From assembly GCA_027076245.1 (NCBI GenBank), contig JALTKC010000567.1:1-30723 (forward strand): 30,723 bases of DNA, read 5' to 3'. The position numbers and the translations under genes are program-made. Positions within the stretch are counted from its first letter, which is position 1; the number at the start of each line of letters is the position of its first letter. The stretch is from Gammaproteobacteria bacterium (GTDB lineage: Bacteria > Pseudomonadota > Gammaproteobacteria > GRL18). Below, in pieces: positions 7,890 to 14,957 of this stretch. The notes under the pieces were generated by a model. The model saw only the letters and a list, made by a program, of their open reading frames with translations. It made no database searches and was not told where the DNA came from.

Positions 7890-8339
7890 TCAGGAAGCTT
7901 TAGAGGTTTTGTCCGGGGTGGATTCTGAGCTTGCAGTGCTGTGAGCGCTTTCAGTCTGCTTGTCGGAATGGTTTTCGTTGTCTCTGGGTTTTGGGCTGCC
8001 TTTGGCTGGTTTATTCTCATCAGGCTCCTGAATTTCCAGCAGATCATCCATCTGTACGGTTTCACGCAATGATTCAGTTTCAGAAGCCACGGCAGAGTTC
8101 ATGGCACTGGCGGCATTTTTATATTCTTCAGCCAGTTTTTGCTGCTCGGCCAGAATGCGTTTGAGATCTTCGTCTTTGAGCTCTTTATTAATATCTTCCT
8201 TGATATTGGAAATAAAACGATTGGCCTTGCCGACGTATTTACCCACAGTACGAGCCACAGCCGGGAGGCGCTCCGGCCCAATAACCAGTAAGGCGACGAT
8301 ACCAATAAGGGACAATTCCCAGAAGCCAATATCAAACAT
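7890..8339 (-). CDS. tatB: Sec-independent protein translocase TatB
   Basis: 149 aa. An N-terminal transmembrane helix (MFDIGFWELSLIGIVALLVI) is followed by the conserved GPERLPAVARTVGKYVGKA hinge and amphipathic helix. Then come a charged helical stretch (ISNIKEDINKELKDEDLKRI) and a long polar, low-complexity tail rich in Ser, Glu, Lys and Thr. The GPERLP motif and the FDIGFWE start identify TatB rather than TatA. With TatC it forms the substrate receptor of the translocase in the inner membrane. It lies between tatA and tatC on the same strand. Confidence 0.97.
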   Translation of the reverse strand: MFDIGFWELSLIGIVALLVIGPERLPAVARTVGKYVGKANRFISNIKEDINKELKDEDLKRILAEQQKLAEEYKNAASAMNSAVASETESLRETVQMDDLLEIQEPDENKPAKGSPKPRDNENHSDKQTESAHSTASSESTPDKTSKAS

Positions 8340-8444
8340 ATCTAAAGATAATACCCTGAATAAGAAGGTTCAGTCAGATTGTAAACCATGCAGACCTTTG
8401 CCTGAACGGCAGACTGAATAAAACCAGTGATTGGAAAAAACAGA

Positions 8445-8690
8445 TTAAACCTGTTCTTTTTTCTCAGAACTGCTTTCGACCTGACCTTCAATGGTGGTAC
8501 CGGATTTTTCATCCAGTTGAGCAGTGGTTTTGGCGGATGCTTCAGGGGCATTTTCTTCTTCTTTCATAGCCGTTTTAAAATTCTTGATGGCTCCACCCAG
8601 ATCGCCGCCAATATTACGTAGCTTCTTGGCGCCAAATAAAACCAGAACAATGGCCAGAATAATTAATAACTCAGTAACACCAAATCCCAT
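8445..8690 (-). CDS. tatA: Sec-independent protein translocase TatA
   Basis: 81 aa. A short N-terminal transmembrane helix (TELLIILAIVLVLFGAKKL) leads into the FGAKKLRNIGGDLGGAIKNF hinge and amphipathic helix, then an acidic, Ser-rich tail. This is the TatA hallmark, and the protein oligomerises to form the translocation element. It is the first gene of tatABC in this orientation. The 105-bp gap to tatB is longer than usual for an operon, and a palindrome separates it from hinT upstream. Confidence 0.97.
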   Translation of the reverse strand: MGFGVTELLIILAIVLVLFGAKKLRNIGGDLGGAIKNFKTAMKEEENAPEASAKTTAQLDEKSGTTIEGQVESSSEKKEQV

Positions 8691-8746
8691 TGGATTCTCC
8701 TGTACTTAATAAAAAATAACAAACACTTAAAATCTAAACTCTCTAA

Positions 8747-8766
8747 CCTTCTTTAATTAAAGAAGG
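8747..8766. terminator. 20-bp perfect palindrome between hinT and tatA
   Basis: CCTTCTTTAATTAAAGAAGG is perfectly self-complementary and is flanked by CTCT and AGAG that could extend the stem past a two-base bulge. It starts 7 nt after the hinT stop on the minus strand. No strong T-run follows in that direction, so it is a weak intrinsic terminator at best. It could alternatively be an operator or an RNA processing site separating the his-hinT and tat transcripts. Confidence 0.5.
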
Positions 8767-8773
8767 AGAGTAC

Positions 8774-9109
8774 TTAAAACCCGGGCAGATTCTTACCGCC
8801 CAGCAAATGGATATGAAGATGAAACACCTCCTGCCCACCTTCTTCCCCGGTATTTATAATGGTCCTGAACCCGCCCGATAATCCCTGAGCTTCAGCCAGT
8901 TCGGGTAATTTTAACATCATATAGGCTATCAGGTCATGATGTGATTCATTTAATTTAGCCAGACTGTCCACATGTTCCTTAGGAATCATTAATAAGTGGA
9001 CATCCGCTTTCGGATTTATATCCCTGAAAACCAGAATCTTATCATCCTGATAGACAATATCCGCAGGAATATCCCCGGCAATTATTTTGCAGAACAGACA
9101 ATCTGACAT
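8774..9109 (-). CDS. hinT: HIT-family purine nucleoside phosphoramidase (HinT-like)
   Basis: 111 aa. It carries CLFCKIIAGDIPADIVYQDD at the start and the histidine triad in FHLHIHLLGGKNLPGF near the C-terminus (H-x-H-x-H). Full-length HinT enzymes are about 110-120 aa and hydrolyse adenosine phosphoramidates such as lysyl-AMP. The Cys pair CLFC near the N-terminus matches the zinc-binding CxxC of many bacterial HITs. The position between hisE and tatA is a recurring order in gammaproteobacteria. It probably shares the his transcript, although the inverted-repeat element at 9167-9280 lies in between. Confidence 0.95.
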   Translation of the reverse strand: MSDCLFCKIIAGDIPADIVYQDDKILVFRDINPKADVHLLMIPKEHVDSLAKLNESHHDLIAYMMLKLPELAEAQGLSGGFRTIINTGEEGGQEVFHLHIHLLGGKNLPGF

Positions 9110-9166
9110 TTTTCCCTCTCCCTACACCAACTAAAAGCCTCATAGCACAAATAGAAATACCCTAGA

Positions 9167-9280
9167 GTGACTGGCTGCAGGTACTGCCTTTCCGGGGTTT
9201 TGAAAACATGGATGTTTTCACAAAGCGATACATGGATGTACTTGAGCGCCCCCGGAAAGGCAGTACCTGCAGCCAGTCAC
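9167..9280. repeat. MITE-like structured element with 31-bp perfect inverted repeats
   Basis: The arms 9167-9197 and 9250-9280 are perfect reverse complements over 31 bp (starting GTGACTGGCTGCAGG). The 52-bp interior contains two more hairpins, TGAAAACA/TGTTTTCA (9201-9208 and 9213-9220) and TACAT/ATGTA (9229-9233 and 9236-9240). Both are built around the same 10-mer, ACATGGATGT (9206-9215 and 9230-9239). The whole unit would fold as a long stem ending in two short hairpins. It encodes nothing convincing and no clear target duplication is visible. The architecture suggests a non-autonomous mobile or dispersed intergenic repeat. Confidence 0.85.
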
Positions 9281-9303
9281 GGTCAGGGATGCTACATAAT
9301 AAC

Positions 9304-9627
9304 CTACTTTTCCTTCCTTGAGGCTTTTTCCTCAATCCCCGACAGCCCAAAGCGCCGCCCCAGTTCATTCAATACATCCTCATGGCTCAGCCCATGATAA
9401 GAGAGCATTACCAAAGTATGAAACCACAGATCTGCCGTTTCATAAATAATCTCATCCTTATTGCCACCCTTGGAGGCAATGACTGTTTCAGTGGCTTCTT
9501 CGCCCACTTTTTTTAAAATACTGTCCTGACCTTTATGATACAGACTGGCAACATAAGAGGATTTTGGTTCGGCCTGTTTACGCTGTTCCAGGGTGGCGGC
9601 CAGTTGGGCCAGAATATCATTGTCCAC
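9304..9627 (-). CDS. hisE: phosphoribosyl-ATP pyrophosphohydrolase
   Basis: 107 aa, the usual length for a stand-alone HisE. The MazG-like helical fold is recognisable from SSYVASLYHKGQDSILKKVG, EEATETVIASK and ETADLWFHTLVML, which carry the acidic metal-binding residues (EEATE and ExAD). It hydrolyses PR-ATP to PR-AMP in the second step of histidine synthesis. In E. coli this activity is fused to HisI, whereas here the two are separate genes 16 bp apart. The start ATG gives MDNDILAQLAATLEQRK. Confidence 0.96.
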   Translation of the reverse strand: MDNDILAQLAATLEQRKQAEPKSSYVASLYHKGQDSILKKVGEEATETVIASKGGNKDEIIYETADLWFHTLVMLSYHGLSHEDVLNELGRRFGLSGIEEKASRKEK

Positions 9628-9643
9628 GGTTATTTTATGCTCT

Positions 9644-10048
9644 TTATTTATAAATATCGTCAGGGTTCTTTAATACCGGTTCCACGGCCTGCCATTGGGC
9701 AGTCTCAGGATCCAGCTCAAAGTAAAAACAGCTTTCCCGGCCGGTATGACAGGCGATGCCGCCAATCTGCTCAATGCTTAACAATAGCACATCCTTATCA
9801 CAATCCACACGAATGGACTTAATTTTTTGCACATGCCCCGACTCTTCACCCTTAGGCCAGAGCTTCTGCCGGGAGCGGGACCAGTACACGGCCCGACCCA
9901 TATCCAGGGTCATGGCCAGAGATTCACGGTTCATCCAGGCAAACATCACCACTTTGCCGGTTTTTTCATCCTGGGCAATGGCCGGGATCAGCCCCTGATC
10001 ACCCCATTTTAATTCATCCAGCCAGCTCTGATCCTGATGATGGCTCAT
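9644..10048 (-). CDS. hisI: phosphoribosyl-AMP cyclohydrolase
   Basis: 134 aa, a stand-alone HisI. Family motifs are visible: WGDQGLIPAIAQDEKTGKVV, MFAWMNRESL, AVYWSRSRQKLWPKGEESGH, DCDKDVLLLSIEQIGGIACH and TGRESCFYFELD, including the zinc-ligand cysteines and the metal-binding Asp cluster. It opens the adenine ring of PR-AMP in step 3 of the histidine pathway. Its ATG overlaps the hisF stop by 4 bp (10045-10048), indicating translational coupling. Confidence 0.97.
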   Translation of the reverse strand: MSHHQDQSWLDELKWGDQGLIPAIAQDEKTGKVVMFAWMNRESLAMTLDMGRAVYWSRSRQKLWPKGEESGHVQKIKSIRVDCDKDVLLLSIEQIGGIACHTGRESCFYFELDPETAQWQAVEPVLKNPDDIYK

Positions 10049-10836
10049 AGTCTTACCTCAATACCACGCTCTGCCATATGGCGCTTGGCTTCGGCAATAC
10101 TGTATTCGGCAAAATGGAAAATACTGGCGGCCAGAACCGCATCGGCATGACCTTCCAGTACGCCTTCAGCCAGATGATCCAGATTACCGACCCCACCGGA
10201 AGCAATGACCGGTACCGCGACATTATCGCTGATGGTGCGGGTCAGGGGCAGATCAAAGCCGTTTTTAACGCCGTCATTGTCCATACTGGTGACCAGTAAT
10301 TCACCGGCACCGTAAGACACCATTTTCTTAGACCATTCAATGGCATCAATGCCGGTGGGTTTACGACCACCGTGGGTAAAAATCTCCCAGCGTGGTGTTT
10401 CATTTTCGGTATCGGTACCGGGCTTGCCCGCGACCTGCTTGGCATCAATGGCCACCACAATACACTGATTGCCGAATTTTTCGGCGGCTTCTCGGACAAA
10501 GTCCGGGTTAGCCACAGCGGCGGAGTTAATGGCTACCTTGTCGGCTCCGGCATTAAGCATCAGGCGGACATCATCTACGGTACGGATACCTCCGCCCACA
10601 GTCAGCGGAATAAAAATCTCCCCGGCCACCTGTTCAACCACGTGCACAATGGTGTCCCGGCCTTCATGGGTGGCGGTAATATCAAGGAAGGTCAGTTCAT
10701 CGGCGCCCTCGCTATTGTAGCGGCGGGCCACTTCAACCGGATCGCCGGCATCGCGGATATCCACAAACTGTACGCCTTTCACTACCCGGCCTTTGTCCAC
10801 ATCCAGACAGGGGATGATTCGTTTAGCTAAACCCAT
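10045..10836 (-). CDS. hisF: imidazole glycerol phosphate synthase cyclase subunit HisF
   Basis: 263 aa TIM barrel. The start AKRIIPCLDVDKGRVVKG carries the catalytic Asp of the CLDVD motif. The half-barrel phosphate sites are TVGGGIRTVDD and VPVIASGGVGNLDHL, and VAIDAKQV contains the second catalytic Asp. It joins with the HisH glutaminase to turn PRFAR plus ammonia into IGP and AICAR. It overlaps hisI by 4 bp and follows hisA by 21 bp. Length and motifs are normal. Confidence 0.98.
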   Translation of the reverse strand: MGLAKRIIPCLDVDKGRVVKGVQFVDIRDAGDPVEVARRYNSEGADELTFLDITATHEGRDTIVHVVEQVAGEIFIPLTVGGGIRTVDDVRLMLNAGADKVAINSAAVANPDFVREAAEKFGNQCIVVAIDAKQVAGKPGTDTENETPRWEIFTHGGRKPTGIDAIEWSKKMVSYGAGELLVTSMDNDGVKNGFDLPLTRTISDNVAVPVIASGGVGNLDHLAEGVLEGHADAVLAASIFHFAEYSIAEAKRHMAERGIEVRL

Positions 10837-10857
10837 TATTTGTATCTCTTAATCTGA

Positions 10858-11595
10858 TTAACCTGTCAGTTTATCCGCCAGTTTCTGGCCTTCGGCAAAA
10901 TCCAGCGTGCCTTCATAAATGGCGCGGCCGGTAATGGCACCGGAAATGCCATAGTGAGCCACCTTGCAAATGGCTTCCACATCACCCAGATCATGGATGC
11001 CGCCGGAAGCGATCACCGGAATATTAATGGCCTGAGCCAGTTTAGCGGTATTGTCCACATTGGCACCCTGCATCATACCGTCACGGCTGATGTCAGTATA
11101 AATAATGGCATCCACACCATCGCCTTCAAAACGTCTGGACAGGTCAAATAAATCCACATCGGAGACTTCTGCCCAGCCTTTAATGGCCACTTTCCCGTCC
11201 ATGGCGTCCAGACCTACAATGACATTACCGGGGAACTGCTTACACAGTTCAGTGACAAAATCGGGATCTTCTACCGCTTTAGTACCGATAATAACATAGG
11301 CCACACCAGCCTCCAGATAGGCTTCCACTGTTTCTACAGTGCGGATACCGCCGCCAATTTCCACCGGCAGATCAGGGTAGGTTTTAGTGATTTCCTGGAT
11401 AATTTCGCCATTGACCGGTTTGCCTTCAAAAGCACCGTTAAGATCCACCAGATGCAGACGACGGGCTCCGGCATCGTACCAGCGTCCGGCCATTTCTACG
11501 GGATTATCGGAAAAGACTGTGTCGTCTTCCATACGTCCCTGACGCAGACGTACACACTGGCCGTCTTTTAAATCAATTGCAGGTATTAAAATCAT
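10858..11595 (-). CDS. hisA: ProFAR isomerase HisA
   Basis: 245 aa TIM barrel that isomerises ProFAR to PRFAR. Diagnostic segments are MILIPAIDLKDGQCVRLRQG with the catalytic Asp, LHLVDLNGAFEGKPVN, VEIGGGIRT, YTDISRDGMMQGAN with the second catalytic Asp, and VIASGGIHDLGDVEA. It is paralogous to hisF and adjacent to it, as usual. The gap to hisH upstream is 61 bp. Confidence 0.98.
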   Translation of the reverse strand: MILIPAIDLKDGQCVRLRQGRMEDDTVFSDNPVEMAGRWYDAGARRLHLVDLNGAFEGKPVNGEIIQEITKTYPDLPVEIGGGIRTVETVEAYLEAGVAYVIIGTKAVEDPDFVTELCKQFPGNVIVGLDAMDGKVAIKGWAEVSDVDLFDLSRRFEGDGVDAIIYTDISRDGMMQGANVDNTAKLAQAINIPVIASGGIHDLGDVEAICKVAHYGISGAITGRAIYEGTLDFAEGQKLADKLTG

Positions 11596-11656
11596 TACTG
11601 TTCTCTTAAAGGCTGTTTTTTATTAAGGCTGTATAATGTTTCTGCTGCAGTGTTTA

Positions 11657-12337
11657 TCAACTGCAGCTTGAACTGTCATAACTGCCGTCCCAGTTAATAA
11701 AATTATGAAATAACTGCAGGCCGGCATCGGCACTTTTTTCCGGGTGAAACTGGGTGGCAAAAATATTATCGGCCGCCAGCGCTACACACAGGGGATGGCC
11801 GTAAACAGTGGAGCCGGCTACCGGATCAGGAGACTGGGGTACCACAAAATAACTGTGTACAAAATAAAAGCGCTGGTTCTGGGGAATATTCTGCCATAGC
11901 GGGTGTTTGATCTGCTGGTGAACCTGGTTCCAGCCCATGTGCGGAATTTTAAGATGTTCATCGCCGCTGGCAGTGGGGTCGCTTAAATCATTGGCAAAAC
12001 GCTCCACATTACCGGGGATAATATTCAGGCAGTCCACGCCGCCGTTTTCTTCACTATGGGTCATTAAGGCCTGCATGCCAATGCAGATCCCTAAAAAGGG
12101 CTTGCTGGCTGCGGCCTGTTTAATGGTGTCCACCAGATCCAGACGCCGCATCTCGCCCATACAGTCCCGCATAGCGCCGACTCCGGGTAATAATACCCGG
12201 TCAGCGCTGGCAATCACCTGTTTGTCAGCGGTCACTTTTACCTCAGCTCGGCTGTCTGCGTGTTCCAGTGCCTTGGCTACTGAGTGCAGATTCCCCATGC
12301 CGTAATCAATGACTGCAATGCTTATTTGTCTGGACAT
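11657..12337 (-). CDS. hisH: imidazole glycerol phosphate synthase glutamine amidotransferase subunit HisH
   Basis: 226 aa class I glutaminase. The oxyanion and catalytic Cys site is PFLGICIGMQALM, and the His/Glu of the triad lie in TQFHPEKSADAGLQL. The N-terminal VIDYGMGNLHSVAKALEH and the LLPGVGAM motif complete the family picture. It supplies ammonia through the HisF barrel. It sits 48 bp after hisB. The C-terminal tail (DGSYDSSSCS) is slightly longer than in E. coli HisH. Confidence 0.97.
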   Translation of the reverse strand: MSRQISIAVIDYGMGNLHSVAKALEHADSRAEVKVTADKQVIASADRVLLPGVGAMRDCMGEMRRLDLVDTIKQAAASKPFLGICIGMQALMTHSEENGGVDCLNIIPGNVERFANDLSDPTASGDEHLKIPHMGWNQVHQQIKHPLWQNIPQNQRFYFVHSYFVVPQSPDPVAGSTVYGHPLCVALAADNIFATQFHPEKSADAGLQLFHNFINWDGSYDSSSCS

Positions 12338-12385
12338 AATCTCTGGTTTTTAATTACATAAATTGCTAATTGATGAGTGGCGTTA

Positions 12386-12976
12386 TTATAAACTACCCTT
12401 GGTGGAAGGGATAGTGTCCTGCATGCGAGGATCCGGGCTGATGGCCATGCGTACGGCACGGCCAAAGGCCTTGAAAACGGTCTCAGCAATATGGTGGCTG
12501 TTGGTGCCGCGAATATTGTCAATGTGCATGGTAACCAGTGCGTGATTAACAAAACCCTGAAAAAACTCGTGGAACAGTTCGGTATCAAAGTTACCAATGG
12601 TTTCTCTGGGGTACACTGTCTGATCTTCCAGCCCGGGACGACCGGAAAAATCAATCACTACCCGTGACAGGGCTTCGTCCAGGGGGACATAGGCGTGACC
12701 ATAACGGGTAATGCCTTTTTTGTCACCCAGTGCGCGGGTCATGGCCATACCCAGGGTAATACCGATATCTTCTACCGTGTGGTGGGCATCAATGTCCAGA
12801 TCACCCTCAGCCTTGACGGTAATGTCAATCATGCCGTGACGGGCTATCTGATCCATCATGTGATCCAGAAAGGGGACGCCGGTATCAAAACTGCCTTCCC
12901 CGGTACCGTCCAGGTTAATATCTACTTCAATACGGGTTTCGTTCGTATCGCGTTTTACTGATGCCTGTCTAGCCAT
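12386..12976 (-). CDS. hisB: imidazoleglycerol-phosphate dehydratase
   Basis: 196 aa, monofunctional (no histidinol-phosphatase domain, unlike the E. coli fusion). It has the two metal-binding His-rich motifs DAHHTVEDIGITLG and GTNSHHIAETVFKAFGRA, as well as PFLDHMMDQIARHGMID. Two Mn ions bound by these histidines drive the dehydration of IGP to imidazole acetol-phosphate. It is the first gene of the minus-strand his run. A TATAAT box lies 34 nt upstream of its ATG. hisG, hisD and hisC are not in the window. Confidence 0.98.
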   Translation of the reverse strand: MARQASVKRDTNETRIEVDINLDGTGEGSFDTGVPFLDHMMDQIARHGMIDITVKAEGDLDIDAHHTVEDIGITLGMAMTRALGDKKGITRYGHAYVPLDEALSRVVIDFSGRPGLEDQTVYPRETIGNFDTELFHEFFQGFVNHALVTMHIDNIRGTNSHHIAETVFKAFGRAVRMAISPDPRMQDTIPSTKGSL

Positions 12977-13009
12977 GCTCTAACCTTTTTGCCTGTCGAT
13001 AAAAAAGCT

Positions 13010-13015
13010 ATTATA
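13010..13015 (-). promoter_or_regulatory. possible -10 box for the his-hinT-tat run
   Basis: On the minus strand, TATAAT (within CGTTATAATAGC) lies 34 nt upstream of the hisB ATG. No convincing -35 hexamer was seen at the right spacing. This divergent region also carries the fnr control elements further upstream. Confidence 0.4.
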
Positions 13016-13149
13016 ACGAAACTTTGTTCAGGAAACAGGCGTGTGGAATAGAAATTTAAAAACGTTTATCAGGAAGCTGTATTAAGAACAAGTCAAATAT
13101 TAGTATTTACTAAGATTATGGTTTTTTTTTAAACGGTTTTGTTATAAAC

Positions 13150-13163
13150 TTGATATTTATCAA
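13150..13163. promoter_or_regulatory. perfect FNR/ANR box upstream of fnr
   Basis: TTGATATTTATCAA is an exact match to the FNR consensus TTGAT-N4-ATCAA. Its end is 24 bp before the fnr ATG. Placement this close to the start codon suits autoregulation of fnr, probably repression if it overlaps the promoter or start site. It could also affect the divergent his promoter about 140 bp away, which is less likely. Confidence 0.85.
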
Positions 13164-13187
13164 TTTGCCAGGCATAAGTGGTACGCT

Positions 13188-14003
13188 ATGAGTGAGATGG
13201 ATCTGGAGGTTAATCAGCCTCGCAGGAAAACACGACAGAATAAGATTGTTGATATTCTGTCCACCAAAGTTGCCTGTAAAGAATGTTCTTTACATCAGCT
13301 GTGTCTCCCGAGCTCTATTGACGGTAATGATCTGGAAAAACTGGATAATATTATCGAACGCAAACGACCTCTGAAACGTAATGATCACCTGTTTCAGGTC
13401 GGCGGTCAGTTTACCTCCATTTATGTGGTTCGCTCCGGTTCCCTCAAAACCTATTCACCTACCGTAGATGGTCAGGAACAGGTGACCGGTTTTCATTTGC
13501 CTGGTGAATTATTAGGTCTGGATGCCATTGGCAAGGGGATGCATCCCTGTGCAGCCAAGGCTCTGGAAACCACCAGTGTCTGTGAAGTGCCGTTTGAAAA
13601 CCTCGAGCTTCTGGCGCAGGAACTGCCTACCTTACAGCATCAGTTGCTGCGTTTAATGAGTAAAGAGATTTTTGATGATCAGGAACTCATGCTGTTGTTG
13701 GGTAAAAAGACGGCTGAGGCGCGTCTGTCGGCTTTTTTACTGAGTATTTCCCTGCGTTTTAAACAGCGTGGTTTTTCCTCCACTGAGTTTTATCTCAGTA
13801 TGTCACGTAATGATATTGCCAATTATCTTGGTCTGGCTGTGGAAACGGTCAGCCGTATGTTTACCCGTTTTCAGGAAGACGGGATCATTGATGCTGAACG
13901 CAAGCATATTGTGATTAATGATCGGGAAGCCATGCAGCAGATTGCCGGTATTAATGAGTGTTGTGAAGAGGTTGCCGCTGAAGAAACGCAAAAAACACTT
14001 TAA
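13188..14003 (+). CDS. fnr: FNR-type O2-sensing transcription regulator
   Basis: 271 aa of the CRP/FNR family. Cysteines C30, C33 and C39 (ACKECSLHQLC) and C132 (TTSVCEVPF) align with the four [4Fe-4S] ligands of E. coli FNR. The cyclic-nucleotide-like barrel follows, then the dimer helix (EIFDDQELMLLLGKKTAEAR) and the HTH (MSRNDIANYLGLAVETVSRM), whose E-x-x-S-R contacts predict recognition of TTGAT half sites. Such a site lies 24 bp upstream. The cluster is destroyed by O2, so the protein acts anaerobically, typically switching on alternative respiration. The ORF begins at ATG 13188, about ten residues earlier than E. coli FNR. The gene converges on the response regulator gene. Confidence 0.97.
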   Translation: MSEMDLEVNQPRRKTRQNKIVDILSTKVACKECSLHQLCLPSSIDGNDLEKLDNIIERKRPLKRNDHLFQVGGQFTSIYVVRSGSLKTYSPTVDGQEQVTGFHLPGELLGLDAIGKGMHPCAAKALETTSVCEVPFENLELLAQELPTLQHQLLRLMSKEIFDDQELMLLLGKKTAEARLSAFLLSISLRFKQRGFSSTEFYLSMSRNDIANYLGLAVETVSRMFTRFQEDGIIDAERKHIVINDREAMQQIAGINECCEEVAAEETQKTL

Positions 14004-14027
14004 AAGTTCTCCTCAGCAGTTAAACAA

Positions 14028-14834
14028 TTACAGATCCGCCATAATGTTCTGCAGATAGGTTTTTACCGTATCCGGTTCAAACGGCTTGTCGCAGATCCCT
14101 GAAACGCCTGATTGCTGTACTGCCGCCAGACGATTATCATCATTTTCACTGGTGACCATTAAAATAGGAATAGAGCTTTGTGAACTTTGTTCCCTGACAT
14201 AACGGGTCAGTTCTTCCCCATCCATTTCCGGCATATTGTAATCGGTAACAATTAAATCAAAAAAGTTATTTTCAATAAGGGGGATGGCCTCTCGTCCGTT
14301 AACTGCTTCCTGAAAAGAGGTAATGCCCATTTTACTGAGTACTCTGCGAATGTGTTTGCGTGCCATGGTACTGTCATCCACCACCAGAACGTGAAACTCA
14401 TTAAAATTAATGGTATCCATTTCACTGGCAGACGGGTTAATAAAGTCCAAGGTATTATACAAAGCGCGTTTTAAATCTTTAAATTCAAAGGGCTTGGGCA
14501 GGATGGCAACGACACCAGCCTGGCGCACCGGATCCAGTTGCTCAAAAGAGGTTTCACTGGAAATAAGCATAAAGGGTATCTGTTCAAGACGGGGATCATT
14601 ACGCATAGACAGTACCAGATCGGTGCCGGTCATATCCGGGAGATACAGTGCGCTGACCACCAGATCGGGTGCATCCCTGGTCATAATGGCCTGAGCTTCA
14701 GTACCGTTATGGGCAATGTGTACAGTATGCACCTGTGCATCCTGAAGACTTCGCTGAATTATTTTTGCCTGCATGGCGGAAGGTTCGACGACCAGAATAA
14801 CCAGATCGGAAATAGTAACTAAATTATTATCCAT
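14028..14834 (-). CDS. response regulator with two receiver domains, the first degenerate
   Basis: 268 aa built only of two receiver domains. REC1 (about 8-130) has VVEPSAM instead of the acidic pair, and Ala62 (DLVVSALYLPDMTG) where the phospho-acceptor Asp should be. It keeps the switch Lys in LPKPF, so it is a pseudo-receiver. REC2 (about 147-268) is canonical: VVDDSTM, D198 in DLIVTDYNMPEMDGEEL, MVTSEND and DKPFEPD. There is no output domain, so it probably signals through protein-protein contact, as in CheY-like or phosphorelay proteins. It lies 123 bp downstream of the hybrid kinase gene on the same strand, its presumed partner. Confidence 0.93.
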   Translation of the reverse strand: MDNNLVTISDLVILVVEPSAMQAKIIQRSLQDAQVHTVHIAHNGTEAQAIMTRDAPDLVVSALYLPDMTGTDLVLSMRNDPRLEQIPFMLISSETSFEQLDPVRQAGVVAILPKPFEFKDLKRALYNTLDFINPSASEMDTINFNEFHVLVVDDSTMARKHIRRVLSKMGITSFQEAVNGREAIPLIENNFFDLIVTDYNMPEMDGEELTRYVREQSSQSSIPILMVTSENDDNRLAAVQQSGVSGICDKPFEPDTVKTYLQNIMADL

Positions 14835-14957
14835 TGAGGGTGTCTGTCTGTTGAATTAACTGATTTTTTTAGCTTTAATACCTTGAGTGTAGAATAAGCT
14901 GACGGAAAATCCAGCCATTGCCCCTTATAAATGGAGGCACTGATATTAAAGAGGGAG

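Noticed and set aside
7790..8335. Alternative minus-strand frames across tatB and the tatB-tatC gap
   Set aside because: tatB itself has full family motifs in the chosen frame. The others show no motif and lack a credible start.
9162..9397. Short open frames over the 31-bp inverted-repeat element on both strands
   Set aside because: They arise from the palindromic repeat and overlap hisE antisense. They show no recognisable protein family.
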